Below, one piece after another: positions 27,722-36,881 of a stretch of DNA of 64,000 nt (position 1 is its first letter; each line of letters starts with the position of its first letter). The notes beneath the pieces are model-generated. The model was not told the DNA's origin. It made no database searches and saw nothing but the letters and a program-made list of their open reading frames with translations. Origin of the DNA: a bacterium (lineage in GTDB: Bacteria; Joyebacterota; Joyebacteria; Joyebacterales; Joyebacteraceae); NCBI GenBank assembly GCA_029990205.1, contig JAPEKQ010000001.1, positions 124,001 to 188,000 of the forward strand. Reading direction: 5' to 3'. A program made the position numbers and the translations under genes.

Positions 27722-27766
27722 GAACAGGAGCGGGCCCGTCCGGCGGACGGGCCCGCTCTTCTGTTC
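27722..27766. terminator. Bidirectional terminator hairpin
   Basis: AGCGGGCCCGTCC (27729-27741) and GGACGGGCCCGCT (27745-27757) form a perfect 13-bp stem with a GGC loop, extended outward by GAACAG/CTGTTC. It lies between two convergent genes, the plus-strand secreted protein and the minus-strand lpd. Confidence 0.85.
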
Positions 27767-27862
27767 ATCCGATGCGCCGATGTTCGATGTGCCGGTGCTG
27801 ACCAGATGTGTCGGAGTCGATCCGGAGTTTCAGAGCCGGACGGCCGGGCGCGCCGACTCCCG

Positions 27863-29245
27863 CTACAGCGAGTGGATGGCCTTCCCATGAGCCGCCTCGG
27901 CGGCCTCCATGACCGACTCGCTGAGCGTCGGGTGCGCGTGAATGACGCCGGCGATGTCGTCGACCGTGAGCCGCGCCGTCACCGCCATGCCGATCTCGTG
28001 GATGAGGTCGCTCGCGTGCGGCCCCACGATCACCCCGCCAAGCACGACACCGGTCCCCTTCTCCGCGAAGACCTTGACGAAGCCGGTCGCGTCACCGCCG
28101 GCCAGCGCCTTCCCCGAGGCCGCGAACGGAAACCGCCCGGAGTCGAGTTCGATCCCCTTCTCACCCGCCTCGGTCTCCGTGATCCCGACGCTCGCGATCT
28201 CAGGTCGCGTGAAGGTGCACCTCGGGACCGCCCGGTAGTCCATCCTGGCCTCACCGCCCGCGGCGACCGTGGCGGCCACGATCCCCTCGTGAGAGGCCAC
28301 GTGCGCGAGCAGCCAGCCACCGACAAGATCGCCGATAGCGTAGACACCGTCCACGCTCGTCTCCATCCGGTCGTTGACCCGAACCGCCCCGTCGACCGTT
28401 TCGATCCCGCACGCATCGATCCATGGAGCGCCGATCGCCGGTCGTCGCCCGATCGCGAGCAGGGCTGTCTCGGCTTCGACCGTCTCGTCGCCCGCCAGCG
28501 ACGCGCGCACGCCGTCCCCGACGATCTCGAGCCCCTCGACCCGGGCCTTCGTCCGGACCTTCACGCCGGAACGCTTGAACGCGGACTTGAGAAGCCGGAC
28601 CGCGGAGACGTCCTCGCCCGGCAGAATGTCTGGAAGCATCTCGACGAGCGTGACGTCGACACCGAGCCCCGAGAACAGCCCGGCGAACTCACACCCCACC
28701 GCGCCGGTCCCGATGATGAGCATCGTCGCCGGAAGCTCCCTCAGCTCGAGCGCCTCGCGGCTGGTGATGACGCGAAGACCGTCGCACGGGAAACCCGGGG
28801 GAACGATGGGCGATGATCCCGTCGCGAGAATGACCGAATCGGACGCGATCACGCGTTCGCCGTCCTCGCCGGTCACGCGCAGCGCACCGGGTTCCAGGAG
28901 TTCACCGTCTCCCCTGATGACCTCAACACCGCGCTTCTCCAGCAGCTTCTCGACACCGCCTCTGAGCCTGGAGACGACCGCGTCCTTGCGGTCGAACATC
29001 GCCGGAACATCCGGCTCGACCGCCCCCACCTTCACACCGAATTCGGTGGACCGCCTGGCCAGCTCCAGGACCTCCGCGCTCGCGAGAAGCGACTTCGTCG
29101 GGATGCATCCCTCGTTGAGGCAGACGCCGCCGACCGCGCCGCGCTCGACGAGCGCCACGCTCCGTCCAAGCTGCGCGCCCCGAATAGCGGCAACGTAGCC
29201 TCCGGGTCCGCCGCCGAGCACCGTGATGTCAAACGTGTTCTTCAT
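27863..29245 (-). CDS. lpd: Dihydrolipoyl dehydrogenase
   Basis: This is the E3 flavoprotein that reoxidises dihydrolipoamide in 2-oxoacid dehydrogenase or glycine cleavage complexes. The 460 residues show the FAD-binding GGGPGGYVAAI (11-21), the redox disulfide GGVCLNEGCIPTK (Cys42 and Cys47), the NAD-binding GTGAVGCEFAGLFSGLG, a second FAD motif GVYAIGDLVGGWLLAHVA, and the C-terminal HAHPTLSESV with the catalytic His. It has no E1, E2 or gcv gene beside it, so the complex it serves cannot be told from here. A lipoyl-attachment gene (55689) is in the same window but not linked. ATG at 29245; its promoter is at 29323-29351. Confidence 0.96.
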   Translation of the reverse strand: MKNTFDITVLGGGPGGYVAAIRGAQLGRSVALVERGAVGGVCLNEGCIPTKSLLASAEVLELARRSTEFGVKVGAVEPDVPAMFDRKDAVVSRLRGGVEKLLEKRGVEVIRGDGELLEPGALRVTGEDGERVIASDSVILATGSSPIVPPGFPCDGLRVITSREALELRELPATMLIIGTGAVGCEFAGLFSGLGVDVTLVEMLPDILPGEDVSAVRLLKSAFKRSGVKVRTKARVEGLEIVGDGVRASLAGDETVEAETALLAIGRRPAIGAPWIDACGIETVDGAVRVNDRMETSVDGVYAIGDLVGGWLLAHVASHEGIVAATVAAGGEARMDYRAVPRCTFTRPEIASVGITETEAGEKGIELDSGRFPFAASGKALAGGDATGFVKVFAEKGTGVVLGGVIVGPHASDLIHEIGMAVTARLTVDDIAGVIHAHPTLSESVMEAAEAAHGKAIHSL

Positions 29246-29322
29246 GGCTCATCGTCCTCATCTGTTGCGGGCACGCGGCCCGGTCATCGTGCGGATTTCT
29301 GTGTGGGAGATCGAACGATGCC

Positions 29323-29351
29323 AGCCTACGTTGGCGCGGGCGCGGTGTCAA
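29323..29351 (-). promoter_or_regulatory. Promoter for lpd
   Basis: Minus-strand TTGACA (29346-29351), a 17-base spacer and TAGGCT (29323-29328) lie about 80-100 bases upstream of lpd. Confidence 0.6.
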
Positions 29352-29410
29352 CCGAACCACCTGCGACCGCCCTCCTCAAGCCCGAAGAACCCCCGCCCAA
29401 CAGCCGTCCG

Positions 29411-29440
29411 TTGACCACCGGCACGCGTGTGTGGTAGATG
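29411..29440 (+). promoter_or_regulatory. Possible promoter for the aspartokinase gene
   Basis: TTGACC (29411-29416) and TAGATG (29435-29440) are 18 bases apart, about 70 bases before the TTG start and on the opposite side of the divergent lpd promoter. Confidence 0.4.
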
Positions 29441-29512
29441 ATGTGTGTCGCCGGCGCCGGGATGCGACGGCGCGGACCGGAGCATGATCCACCAGCAAAG
29501 CCCGGAGGCCAC

Positions 29513-30712
29513 TTGTCGATCATCGTCCAGAAGTATGGTGGCACGTCGGTCCAGGACCACGAGAAGCTCCTGACCGTCGCGCGCCGCGTCACGGCCCTCC
29601 GGGATGAGGGTCACGACGTCGTGGTCGTCGTCTCCGCGATGGGCAGCACGACCGACGGGCTGCTCGATGAGGCCCGCCGCTTCACGCCGGACCCCGCGCA
29701 GCGTGAGCTCGACATGCTCATCACCGCCGGCGAGCGCATCTCGATGTCACTCCTCGCCATCGCGCTCAACGGCATCGGCACACCCGCCGTGTCGTTCACC
29801 GGAAGCCAGGTCGGCATCATCACCGACACGCGGCACACCGATGCCCGCATCCTCGAGGTCCGGCCGCACCGCGTCGTCAGCGAACTCGAGAAGGGCAATG
29901 TCGTGGTCGTCGGCGGATTCCAGGGAGTCAGCGTCGAGAAGGAGGTCACAACGCTCGGCCGCGGCGGCTCCGACACGACCGCCGTCGCGCTCGCGGCGGC
30001 GCTTCAGGCCGACCGGTGTGAGATCCTCACCGACGTCGACGCCGTGCACACGGCGGATCCGAGGGTCGTCCCCGACGCCGGACGCATCGCAGAGATAGCC
30101 TGGGAGGACATGGCGGAGCTTGCGAGATTCGGCGCGCGGATCATGAAGGAAGAGGCGGTCCGCTTCGCAGAACGCGCCGGCATCCGGCTTCACGTCGCGA
30201 GGAGTAACGGGACCGCGCCGGGAACCATCGTCCTCGAGGAACCGACCCACGCGGAACCGGCGATCGTCGGTCTCTCACTTCTCGAAGGACTCCTCGCCAT
30301 CGACTGTCCCACCGACGGCCGGGCGAACGTCTGCAGCGGGCTCGCGTCGGAGCGGATCGACACGGTCCTGACCATCCTCACGTGCGACGGCCTCACGGCC
30401 ATCATCCACGCCCCACCCGACAACGATGGAGAGACCGTTGAACTGCCGGTGCACAGCACCGGCCAAGCTGCACGAAGTGCAGCCGACGGCCAAGCCGCGC
30501 GAAGCGCGGCCCGGAGCTGCGCGGCCCTCTGCATCGTCGGACGAGAAGCGGGCTCCCCCGCCACGCTCCAGCGCATCACCTCGACGCTCCGCGAGAGCGG
30601 CATCGAGATCATCGCAGCTGTGTCCGGGGGTCGTTCAGTGAAGATCGTCGTACCGGCCGAGGAGGGCCGCGCGGCGCTTGAGACCGCGCACGGACTCCTC
30701 ATCAGGAAGTGA
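29513..30712 (+). CDS. lysC: Aspartate kinase with 27-bp-repeat insertion
   Basis: Aspartokinase phosphorylates aspartate, the entry to lysine, threonine and methionine synthesis. The 399 residues contain KYGGTS (about 6-11), [17 protein letters not shown], the amino-acid-kinase core with [16 protein letters not shown], and a C-terminal region with ACT-type segments (about 265-399). A TTG at 29513 is the best start, four bases after GGAGG, because the catalytic motif then begins at residue 6. Between the two ACT segments a Gln-Ala-Ala-Arg-Ser-Ala-Ala repeat is inserted, encoded by two 27-bp units; this is not typical of the family. The C-terminal stop is inside a 15-bp tandem duplication. Feedback control by lysine or threonine is expected but untested. 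Confidence 0.93.
   Translation: MSIIVQKYGGTSVQDHEKLLTVARRVTALRDEGHDVVVVVSAMGSTTDGLLDEARRFTPDPAQRELDMLITAGERISMSLLAIALNGIGTPAVSFTGSQVGIITDTRHTDARILEVRPHRVVSELEKGNVVVVGGFQGVSVEKEVTTLGRGGSDTTAVALAAALQADRCEILTDVDAVHTADPRVVPDAGRIAEIAWEDMAELARFGARIMKEEAVRFAERAGIRLHVARSNGTAPGTIVLEEPTHAEPAIVGLSLLEGLLAIDCPTDGRANVCSGLASERIDTVLTILTCDGLTAIIHAPPDNDGETVELPVHSTGQAARSAADGQAARSAARSCAALCIVGREAGSPATLQRITSTLRESGIEIIAAVSGGRSVKIVVPAEEGRAALETAHGLLIRK
30460..30513 (+). repeat. Two in-frame 27-bp hairpin units inside the aspartokinase gene
   Basis: Units 30460-30486 and 30487-30513 each start CGGCCAAGC and hold a seven-base palindrome with a GAA loop: GCTGCAC-GAA-GTGCAGC and GCCGCGC-GAA-GCGCGGC. They encode GQAARSAAD and GQAARSAAR. 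Compensated changes in the stem keep both pairing and the reading frame. Confidence 0.85.
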
Positions 30713-30732
30713 CTCTGCAGGAAGTGACTCTG
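30703..30732 (+). repeat. 15-bp tandem duplication across the aspartokinase stop
   Basis: CAGGAAGTGACTCTG occurs twice in exact tandem (30703-30717 and 30718-30732). The first copy contains the TGA stop at 30710-30712. The duplication is perfect and so probably recent. Confidence 0.9.
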
Positions 30733-30744
30733 TCGGGACGGTTC

Positions 30745-32283
30745 TCAGTGCCGGGGAGTGATCTCCACACCCGCTCTGAAGAGCCTTCTCGATCGGATGT
30801 CGCGGATCCGCTCGGGCTCCACCTCGAACGGATCGGCGTCGAGCACACAGAAGCTGGCCTCTCTCCCAACCTCAAGCGTACCCCGCCTGGCATCGTCGAA
30901 TGAGATCCACGCCGCGTTTCGCGTGAAGAGTGAGACCGCGTCGTAGACGCTGATGCGTTCGGCCGCGTTCGGCCGATTGACGGCCGCGTGGATGCCAAGC
31001 AGGGAGTCCATCGGCGTCACGTAGGAGTCGGAGCCGCCGGCCAGTCGCACGCCGGCCTCGAGGTACGTGCGGAACGGGTTCGTGCGCGCCGCTCTCGCCG
31101 TCCCAAGGCGCTTCTCGATCATCCCGCCGGGGTCGCCCCAGAAGAGCTCGAACGTCGGCTGCACGCACGCGACCACGCCGAGGCTGAGCATCTCACTGAT
31201 GTGGGCGACGGACGGAAGCTCGCAGTGCTCGATGCGATGACGGGCGTCACGACACTCGCCCCCGCACGCCGCGCGATAGCACCGGAGCGCCTGTCCGATC
31301 GCGCGCTCCCCGAGCGCGTGGACGGACAGCTGCAGTCCCCGTTCGTGAGCGCGACGGAAGAAACCGGTGAGATGGTCATCCTCGTAGTAGAGCACGCCGT
31401 TCCCCGGCCTGTCGGCGTACGGTTCCGAGAGCGCCGCCGTGCCCGAGCTGAACGACCCATCGAGCAGCAGACACCCGCCGATCCGCGGCAGCCCCAGTGA
31501 GACGACGCGGTCCACGTCCTCCATCTGCGCGAACGGTACGATCTCGATGGGAAGGTCGGCGGCGGTCTCAAGGAGGACCTCGAGATCGCGGTTGTCGGGA
31601 TCACGGCTGCCGACGAGCGTGTGGACGACACCGATGCCGCGCGAGGCCGCCTGCCGCGCGGCCTCGTGGAAGCATCTGACCACTTCCTCGCGGGTCAACG
31701 CATCGCGCGAGCGCCTCGACGCGAACGTATTGGCGTCCTGGCGCATGACGCCGGTCGGACAGCCCTCGGCATCGACCTCGACACCGTCGATGCCGCCGTC
31801 GATCCTGAGGGTCTCCATCGCTCTGGTGTTGAGAATGCTCGAGTGCCCGTCGCGCCTGCGGATGATGATGGGAAGGTCCGTCGAGATCGCGTCGAGCTCC
31901 TGCACGGTCGGATACCGCCCGTCCGGGAGAAGATCGGGATCGAACGAGTGCGCGCGGAGCATCGAGCCCGTGACATCCCGCGCTCCGTCGGCGACGAGCG
32001 AGAGCACCTCCTCGAAACACGAGCTCCCGGACAGGTCGACGTCAAGATCCAGCAACCCCGTCTCCAGGAAGTGGACGTGGCAGTCCACCAGCGCCGGAAG
32101 GACCGTGTCGTCACCCAGATCCAGCAGCTCGACCCCGTCGGCGTGCGCCGGGGCGGGGCCGCTCCCGACCGCGCTGATCGCGCCGCTCTCGACGAGCATC
32201 CAGTCCGCGAGATCGTCCGGCCGCGCCATCGTCCGGATGCGGCCCGTGACGATCATCTTCTTCCGCTCTGTCGCCGGAGCCAT
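30745..32283 (-). CDS. Amidohydrolase family 3 protein (YtcJ-like)
   Basis: This is a 512-residue metal-dependent hydrolase of the YtcJ/amidohydrolase-3 type, with VDCHVHFLETG (metal-binding HxH), VHALGERAIGQAL, RIEHCELPS and GGSDSYVTPMDSL, the last holding the conserved Asp. Members hydrolyse amides, carbamates or formyl groups of small molecules; the substrate here is unknown. It has no signal peptide, so it is cytoplasmic. It is the last gene of the efflux-type unit, 12 bases after the GWxTD gene, with AGGGG five bases before its ATG. The linkage to an exporter could mean a shared substrate but is only suggestive. Confidence 0.85.
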   Translation of the reverse strand: MAPATERKKMIVTGRIRTMARPDDLADWMLVESGAISAVGSGPAPAHADGVELLDLGDDTVLPALVDCHVHFLETGLLDLDVDLSGSSCFEEVLSLVADGARDVTGSMLRAHSFDPDLLPDGRYPTVQELDAISTDLPIIIRRRDGHSSILNTRAMETLRIDGGIDGVEVDAEGCPTGVMRQDANTFASRRSRDALTREEVVRCFHEAARQAASRGIGVVHTLVGSRDPDNRDLEVLLETAADLPIEIVPFAQMEDVDRVVSLGLPRIGGCLLLDGSFSSGTAALSEPYADRPGNGVLYYEDDHLTGFFRRAHERGLQLSVHALGERAIGQALRCYRAACGGECRDARHRIEHCELPSVAHISEMLSLGVVACVQPTFELFWGDPGGMIEKRLGTARAARTNPFRTYLEAGVRLAGGSDSYVTPMDSLLGIHAAVNRPNAAERISVYDAVSLFTRNAAWISFDDARRGTLEVGREASFCVLDADPFEVEPERIRDIRSRRLFRAGVEITPRH

Positions 32284-32295
32284 CGGAACCCCTCG

Positions 32296-33603
32296 TCAGA
32301 TCCGTGTAGTCTCGACCAGCACGTAGTCACCGAACCCGTGACGGTCCATGAACATGTACCGCGTGTGGTCTCCGTAGTAGTACCAGACCTCCCACGCGTA
32401 CGGCTGCGAGCCGCTCGGATGACTCTCCACATCGTCGGGCTCGCCGTGCTGAATGTAGATCCGCCCCATGTCGGTCTGCCAGCCTTCGAGGATCGTGCGG
32501 AACCTGATATTGACGTATCCCAACCGTCTGAGGAACTCATCGCGGAAGGGATTGTCCTCGGTCACGGGATCCGGATCGTGCTTCTTCCAGAACCGCTCCC
32601 AGGCCTCGTCGCGCTCCTCCTCCGAAGCGCTCTCGAGTTCCTCGAGGTCCCTCCGGCTCGCGATGTAGCTGATCTGGCTCATCATCTTCCCGAAGTCCTC
32701 GCCCCAGCTCCGGGGCGAGGTGAGCACGCGGAATCGCGCCTCGGTCTCGGCGGTGCCGCCCGCGGGTGGACGAGCGACCGTGCGGAGGATGTAATCGCCG
32801 ACCTCGAGGTCGAGCACGGAGAACTCCTGCGACTGCTCGGTGTACCACCCCCTCTGAACGAGCGAGTCGCTGAGCTCGAGCTGCGTCTCCCCCCCGACCG
32901 TCTCCACTCTGATGTCCATCTGGTACGACGACCCGCTGTCGGCGTATGTGGGAACGATGACTCGCACGAGCGGGTTCTCCTGCCCGTACTGACGTGACGG
33001 GTTCGGCACGAAACGTTCCTCGCCGGTCCGTGAGTCGGTCTCCACGCGCTCGAACTCGAGCGTGCCGAGCAGGAGCTGCCCGGGCGCGAGCGATGCGACC
33101 TCGATCGTCCGCTCGACGTATCCCACCGCGCGCGAGTCGAGACTCCGGAGCTCCACTTTGAGACGGTACCGCCCCTCGGGGACATCGACACGCAGGACCT
33201 CGCGCGCCGCGAGCTTGCGGGAGTTGGTGTCATCGTACGAGTCGAGCACGACGGCGCGCGGCCACGTATCTCCAGCGACCTGCTGGCCGTCCCGGTCATA
33301 CAGCACGGCGGTCACCTCGAAGCGAGCCCGATAGCGACCCTCGTGACGGATGAACGGAAGCTCGTCGTACGTCACGCTGTAGCTGATCTCGACGGTGCTC
33401 CCGTCCTGAACGGTCGGGACGGCGGCGACGTCGACCATGAAACGCAGGTTCCCGAAGCTCGACGGAGCGGTTCCGTATGGCGTCCACTGCGCCATGCAGA
33501 CCGTCGACAGCAGCGTGACGGCCGCGATGACGAGAAGAGGTCTCGTGACACTGGGTGTGCGGGACTGACGCGGGGGACGCCGGTCATGCGTGAGGATACG
33601 CAT
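32296..33603 (-). CDS. GWxTD domain-containing secreted protein
   Basis: This is a 435-residue protein with a signal peptide (about 20-38, ending CMAQ) and a C-terminal GWxTD domain: GWQTDMGRIYIQHGEPDDVE followed by YAWEVWYYYGDHTRYMF, close to the C-terminus. GWxTD proteins are secreted or periplasmic proteins of unknown function found in FCB bacteria, Gemmatimonadota, Acidobacteria and relatives. The middle (about 45-270) is beta-rich. I chose the ATG at 33603, which has GGGGG four bases upstream. An upstream in-frame start would run through the preceding permease gene in another frame. It follows the MacB-like permeases by about 40 bases. Confidence 0.85.
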   Translation of the reverse strand: MRILTHDRRPPRQSRTPSVTRPLLVIAAVTLLSTVCMAQWTPYGTAPSSFGNLRFMVDVAAVPTVQDGSTVEISYSVTYDELPFIRHEGRYRARFEVTAVLYDRDGQQVAGDTWPRAVVLDSYDDTNSRKLAAREVLRVDVPEGRYRLKVELRSLDSRAVGYVERTIEVASLAPGQLLLGTLEFERVETDSRTGEERFVPNPSRQYGQENPLVRVIVPTYADSGSSYQMDIRVETVGGETQLELSDSLVQRGWYTEQSQEFSVLDLEVGDYILRTVARPPAGGTAETEARFRVLTSPRSWGEDFGKMMSQISYIASRRDLEELESASEEERDEAWERFWKKHDPDPVTEDNPFRDEFLRRLGYVNIRFRTILEGWQTDMGRIYIQHGEPDDVESHPSGSQPYAWEVWYYYGDHTRYMFMDRHGFGDYVLVETTRI

Positions 33604-33644
33604 CCAACCCCCTTTTCGGGTGAAGCGGGGGGCGAGCCCGCGGA

Positions 33645-34904
33645 CTACTCGTAGCGGAGAGACTCGATCGGATCGAGACGCGCGGCCTTCGAGGCGGGAT
33701 AGAGACCGAAGAAGATACCCACGGTCACAGACACGCCGAGCGCGAGCACGACCGACCACAGCTCGATGACGGCCGGGATCGGCGTCACGGAGGAGATCAG
33801 CTTGGTAATGCCCATCGCCGCCCCCATCCCCAGAAGACCACCGATTCCTGAGAGCACGGCGGACTCCACGAGGAACTGCCAGAGGACGTCGCGCGAGCGC
33901 GCGCCGACCGCCTTGCGGATGCCGATCTCCCTCGTCCGCTCGGTCACCGACACCATCATGATGTTCATGATGCCGACGCCGCCGACAACGAGAGCGATGG
34001 CCGACACTCCAATCATGACGATCCACGTCACATTCGTCAAGTTCTCGTACATCTCAACGAGCTGGGACTGTGTGATGATCTCGAAGTTATTGGGGTCGTC
34101 GGCCTTGACGCCCCGACGCACCCTGAGAACGCGCTCCACCTGCGCGATCGCGTCGTCGATCTCGTCGGGACTCGTGGCCTTCACGCTCAGACGCGATGTC
34201 AGTCGCGAACCGTAGAGCTTGCTGACGGTCTTGTACGGGATGATGACATACTCGTCGAGACTCTGACCGAAGAGCTCGCCCATCGGCTCCATGACTCCGA
34301 CCACCCGGAACTTCCTGTTCCCGACGAACACATCACGACCCACGGGATCCCTGGCGCCGAACAGCCGCTCCTTGATCGGGTGTCCGAGCACGATAACCTG
34401 TCGCTTCCGGTCCGCCTCGGGCCACGCGAAGAATCTCCCGTCGCCGATGTCGGCGTCGGTGACGTACTGATACTCGGGCGTGACACCCATCACGACGATG
34501 TCGTTCGTCGACTCGGAACCCCGGTGGAGCTTCCTGAACACGAAGGTCTGCGGCGAGACCGCGGCGACCGACGGACACTGCTCGGCGAGCGCCTCGGCGT
34601 CCTCGTAGGTGAAGTCGGGACGGCTCCTCATCTCGAGATAGTCCGCGTACGAGACATTCCCGGCGGGCATCTTCGTGACGGTGAACGAGTTCGTTCCCAT
34701 CGACCGGAACAGGTCGAAGATGCTCTCGTTGACCCCCGAGATGAGCGAGACCATCGCCACGACGTTCATCACACCGATCAGGATGCCGAGCGATGTCAGG
34801 AGCGACCGCGTCCGGTTCGCGCCGATGGCCCGGAACGCCTCGATCACGCTCGCGAGGAATCGGTTCGGGTAGACCAGCTGTCTCTTGTGCGGTGTCTGGG
34901 TCAT
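33645..34904 (-). CDS. MacB-type ABC transporter permease (second)
   Basis: This is a 419-residue FtsX/MacB-core permease: an N-terminal helix (about 38-60), a periplasmic domain (about 62-300) and three C-terminal helices ending LDPIESLRYE. It contains the ERTREIGIRKAVGARSRDV segment typical of the family, just before the second helix. Its ATG overlaps the end of the first permease by four bases (ATGA). Such permeases work with one ATPase and a periplasmic adaptor to move substrates through TolC. Two different permeases here suggest a heterodimer, unlike MacB, which is a homodimer with its own fused ATPase. Substrate unknown. Confidence 0.9.
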   Translation of the reverse strand: MTQTPHKRQLVYPNRFLASVIEAFRAIGANRTRSLLTSLGILIGVMNVVAMVSLISGVNESIFDLFRSMGTNSFTVTKMPAGNVSYADYLEMRSRPDFTYEDAEALAEQCPSVAAVSPQTFVFRKLHRGSESTNDIVVMGVTPEYQYVTDADIGDGRFFAWPEADRKRQVIVLGHPIKERLFGARDPVGRDVFVGNRKFRVVGVMEPMGELFGQSLDEYVIIPYKTVSKLYGSRLTSRLSVKATSPDEIDDAIAQVERVLRVRRGVKADDPNNFEIITQSQLVEMYENLTNVTWIVMIGVSAIALVVGGVGIMNIMMVSVTERTREIGIRKAVGARSRDVLWQFLVESAVLSGIGGLLGMGAAMGITKLISSVTPIPAVIELWSVVLALGVSVTVGIFFGLYPASKAARLDPIESLRYE

Positions 34905-36112
34905 TGCGAGCTCAGAGCCTCGATCGGGTGGAGACGCCCTGCCCGGAGTGCCGGGTAGACGCCGAATGCAATACCGGTGATCACTGAGAACGCGATGGCG
35001 ATGCCGACGGCGGCCGGTGTGACGGACGCCGGAAGCGGCGAGATGGAGCGCACGAGCAGAGCCAGCCCTGCGCCCGCGCTGATGCCGATGGCGCCGCCAA
35101 ACCCCGTCAGGATGACCGCCTCAACGAGGAACTGAAGCGTGACGTCCCTCCGTCGGGCTCCGATCGCCTTGCGGATGCCGATCTCCCTGGTTCGCTCGGC
35201 GACTGAGACGAGCATGACGTTCATCACTCCGATTCCTCCCTCGAGCAGCGCCAGTCCGACGATACCCGTCATGGCGAAGTAGAGCACGCCTGTCAGCTGG
35301 TTGTAGGAGGACAGAAGATCGTCCTGGGTGTTGATCGCGAAATTGTCAGGATCATCCCGCGGGACCTTCCTCCTCACGCGGAGGAGCATTCGGATATCCT
35401 CGATCGTCCGCTCCATTGACACGCCGTCTGCGGGCTGACAGTCGATGACCACCGAACGTCTCGTCCCGAAAGCCTTCTGGAACGTCGTGACGGGGATGAT
35501 GATGTGGTCGTCCTGGCTGTCACCGAAGATGTCGCCCTTCTCCTCGACAACGCCGATGACCTTGAAACGCTTCCCGTCGACGTGGATGTCCCGGCCGATC
35601 GGATCTCTCAGACCGTAGAGCTCGTCGACGACGTCGGTGCCGATGACGGCTACCTGTCTGCGACGGTCAACGTCAAGCGCCGTGATGAACCGTCCGGATT
35701 CGACCGGGTAGTTGTCGATCGTCTCGTACTCCTCCGTCGAGCCCTGGACGTGCACGCGCCGCATGCTTTCGCCGCGGTACGCCAGACGACGCGATGTGTG
35801 GATGTTCGGCGCCGTCAGTCCGACGGACGGGAGTGACGCGACCGCCTTGGAGTCCTCCATCGTGATGCGCGGACGGTTTCGATACTCCTCGTTGTCACCG
35901 GTCTGGACCCACGGGTAGAGGCTGACGGAAATGATGTCCGTGCCGATCGACTGGAACTGGACGGCGACGCTCCGGTCCAGCCCGGCGATGAGCGACATCA
36001 CGGCCACGAGCGACGAGCTCCCGATGATGATGCCGAGCATCGTCAGTCCGGAACGCATCTTGTGGGAGCCGAGGGTCCTGAGCGCGGACAGCAGAGTCTC
36101 GCGAAACTCCAT
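34901..36112 (-). CDS. MacB-type ABC transporter permease (first)
   Basis: This is a 403-residue permease paralogous to the one that follows. It opens with LLSALRTLGSHKMRSGLTMLGIIIG, cited here by its ALRTLGSHKMRSG core, then has a periplasmic domain (about 45-280) and three C-terminal helices with AERTREIGIRKAIGARRRDV. It ends LHPIEALSSQ. It begins 10 bases after the ATPase stop. The two permeases share the family signature but differ clearly, which argues for a heterodimer. It uses ATP through the ATPase at 36122. Confidence 0.9.
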   Translation of the reverse strand: MEFRETLLSALRTLGSHKMRSGLTMLGIIIGSSSLVAVMSLIAGLDRSVAVQFQSIGTDIISVSLYPWVQTGDNEEYRNRPRITMEDSKAVASLPSVGLTAPNIHTSRRLAYRGESMRRVHVQGSTEEYETIDNYPVESGRFITALDVDRRRQVAVIGTDVVDELYGLRDPIGRDIHVDGKRFKVIGVVEEKGDIFGDSQDDHIIIPVTTFQKAFGTRRSVVIDCQPADGVSMERTIEDIRMLLRVRRKVPRDDPDNFAINTQDDLLSSYNQLTGVLYFAMTGIVGLALLEGGIGVMNVMLVSVAERTREIGIRKAIGARRRDVTLQFLVEAVILTGFGGAIGISAGAGLALLVRSISPLPASVTPAAVGIAIAFSVITGIAFGVYPALRAGRLHPIEALSSQ

Positions 36113-36121
36113 CGCGCCCCC

Positions 36122-36880
36122 CTAGGCCTGTACCTGGCTGTCGCCGGCTCCGCCGCCAACAGCTTGGTCGCCGGCTCCGCCGCCAACAGCCTGGTCGCCG
36201 GCTTGCGAAGGTCCGTCGCTGGCAATAAGCCCGTCACGGATCCGGATGATCCGCTCGGCGTGCTCGGCGATGTACTCCTCGTGCGTCACGAGGATGATGG
36301 TGTTGCCGTTGTCGTGGAGCCGCCTGAAGATCTGCATGATCTCCTCGCCGGTCGCCGAGTCCAGGTTGCCGGTCGGTTCGTCCGCAAGGATGATCGATGG
36401 GTTGTTGATGAGCGCGCGGGCGATCGCGACACGCTGGCGCTGGCCGCCGGACAGCTCGTTCGGCCGGTGCAGCGCGCGCTCGCGAAGTCCGACATCGTCC
36501 ATGACCTTCCACACACGGTCGGCGCGCTCGTGGCGGTCGCCACGGGCGTAGATGAGCGGGAGTTCCACGTTCTGGAAGGCAGTCATCCGCGGAAGCAGGT
36601 TGAACGTCTGGAAGACGAACCCGATCTCCGCGCTTCGGATCTCGGCGAGCTCATCGTCGTCGAGCGACGCGACCTCGACGCCCTTGAGACGGTAGGAACC
36701 CGCCGTGGGAACGTCGAGACACCCGATCATGTTCATGAGCGTCGACTTGCCGGATCCGGACGGACCCATGATGGCGACGTACTCGTTCGGTTCTATGGAG
36801 GCGGACACGCCGTTCAGAGCGTGAACCTTCTGGGTGCCGACCTCGTAGACCTTCGTCACGTCGGCAAACTCGATCAGCAC
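36122..36880 (-). CDS. MacB/LolD-type ABC transporter ATPase with repetitive tail
   Basis: This is a 252-residue ATPase with Walker [11 protein letters not shown]-loop [17 protein letters not shown], signature [15 protein letters not shown], Walker [13 protein letters not shown] and H-loop VTHEE. It energises the two permeases downstream. The GTG at 36880 is six bases after GGAGG and one base after the adaptor stop. The C-terminal 25 residues are a Gly/Ala/Gln tail with GDQAVGGGA repeated twice, from 27-bp DNA repeats, and lie outside the ATPase fold. The ATPase itself looks complete. Confidence 0.93.
   Translation of the reverse strand: MLIEFADVTKVYEVGTQKVHALNGVSASIEPNEYVAIMGPSGSGKSTLMNMIGCLDVPTAGSYRLKGVEVASLDDDELAEIRSAEIGFVFQTFNLLPRMTAFQNVELPLIYARGDRHERADRVWKVMDDVGLRERALHRPNELSGGQRQRVAIARALINNPSIILADEPTGNLDSATGEEIMQIFRRLHDNGNTIILVTHEEYIAEHAERIIRIRDGLIASDGPSQAGDQAVGGGAGDQAVGGGAGDSQVQA
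36140..36202. repeat. 27-bp direct repeats in the ATPase 3' end
   Basis: Units 36140-36166 and 36167-36193 differ at one base and are followed by a partial third copy. They encode the GDQAVGGGA tail of the ATPase. Confidence 0.9.
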
Positions 36881-36881
36881 C

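Noticed and set aside
32296-34026. Extended N-terminus for the GWxTD gene
   Set aside because: The extra residues overlap the permease gene in another frame and are Arg/His/Gly-rich; the ATG at 33603 has a good ribosome-binding site and is followed by a signal peptide.
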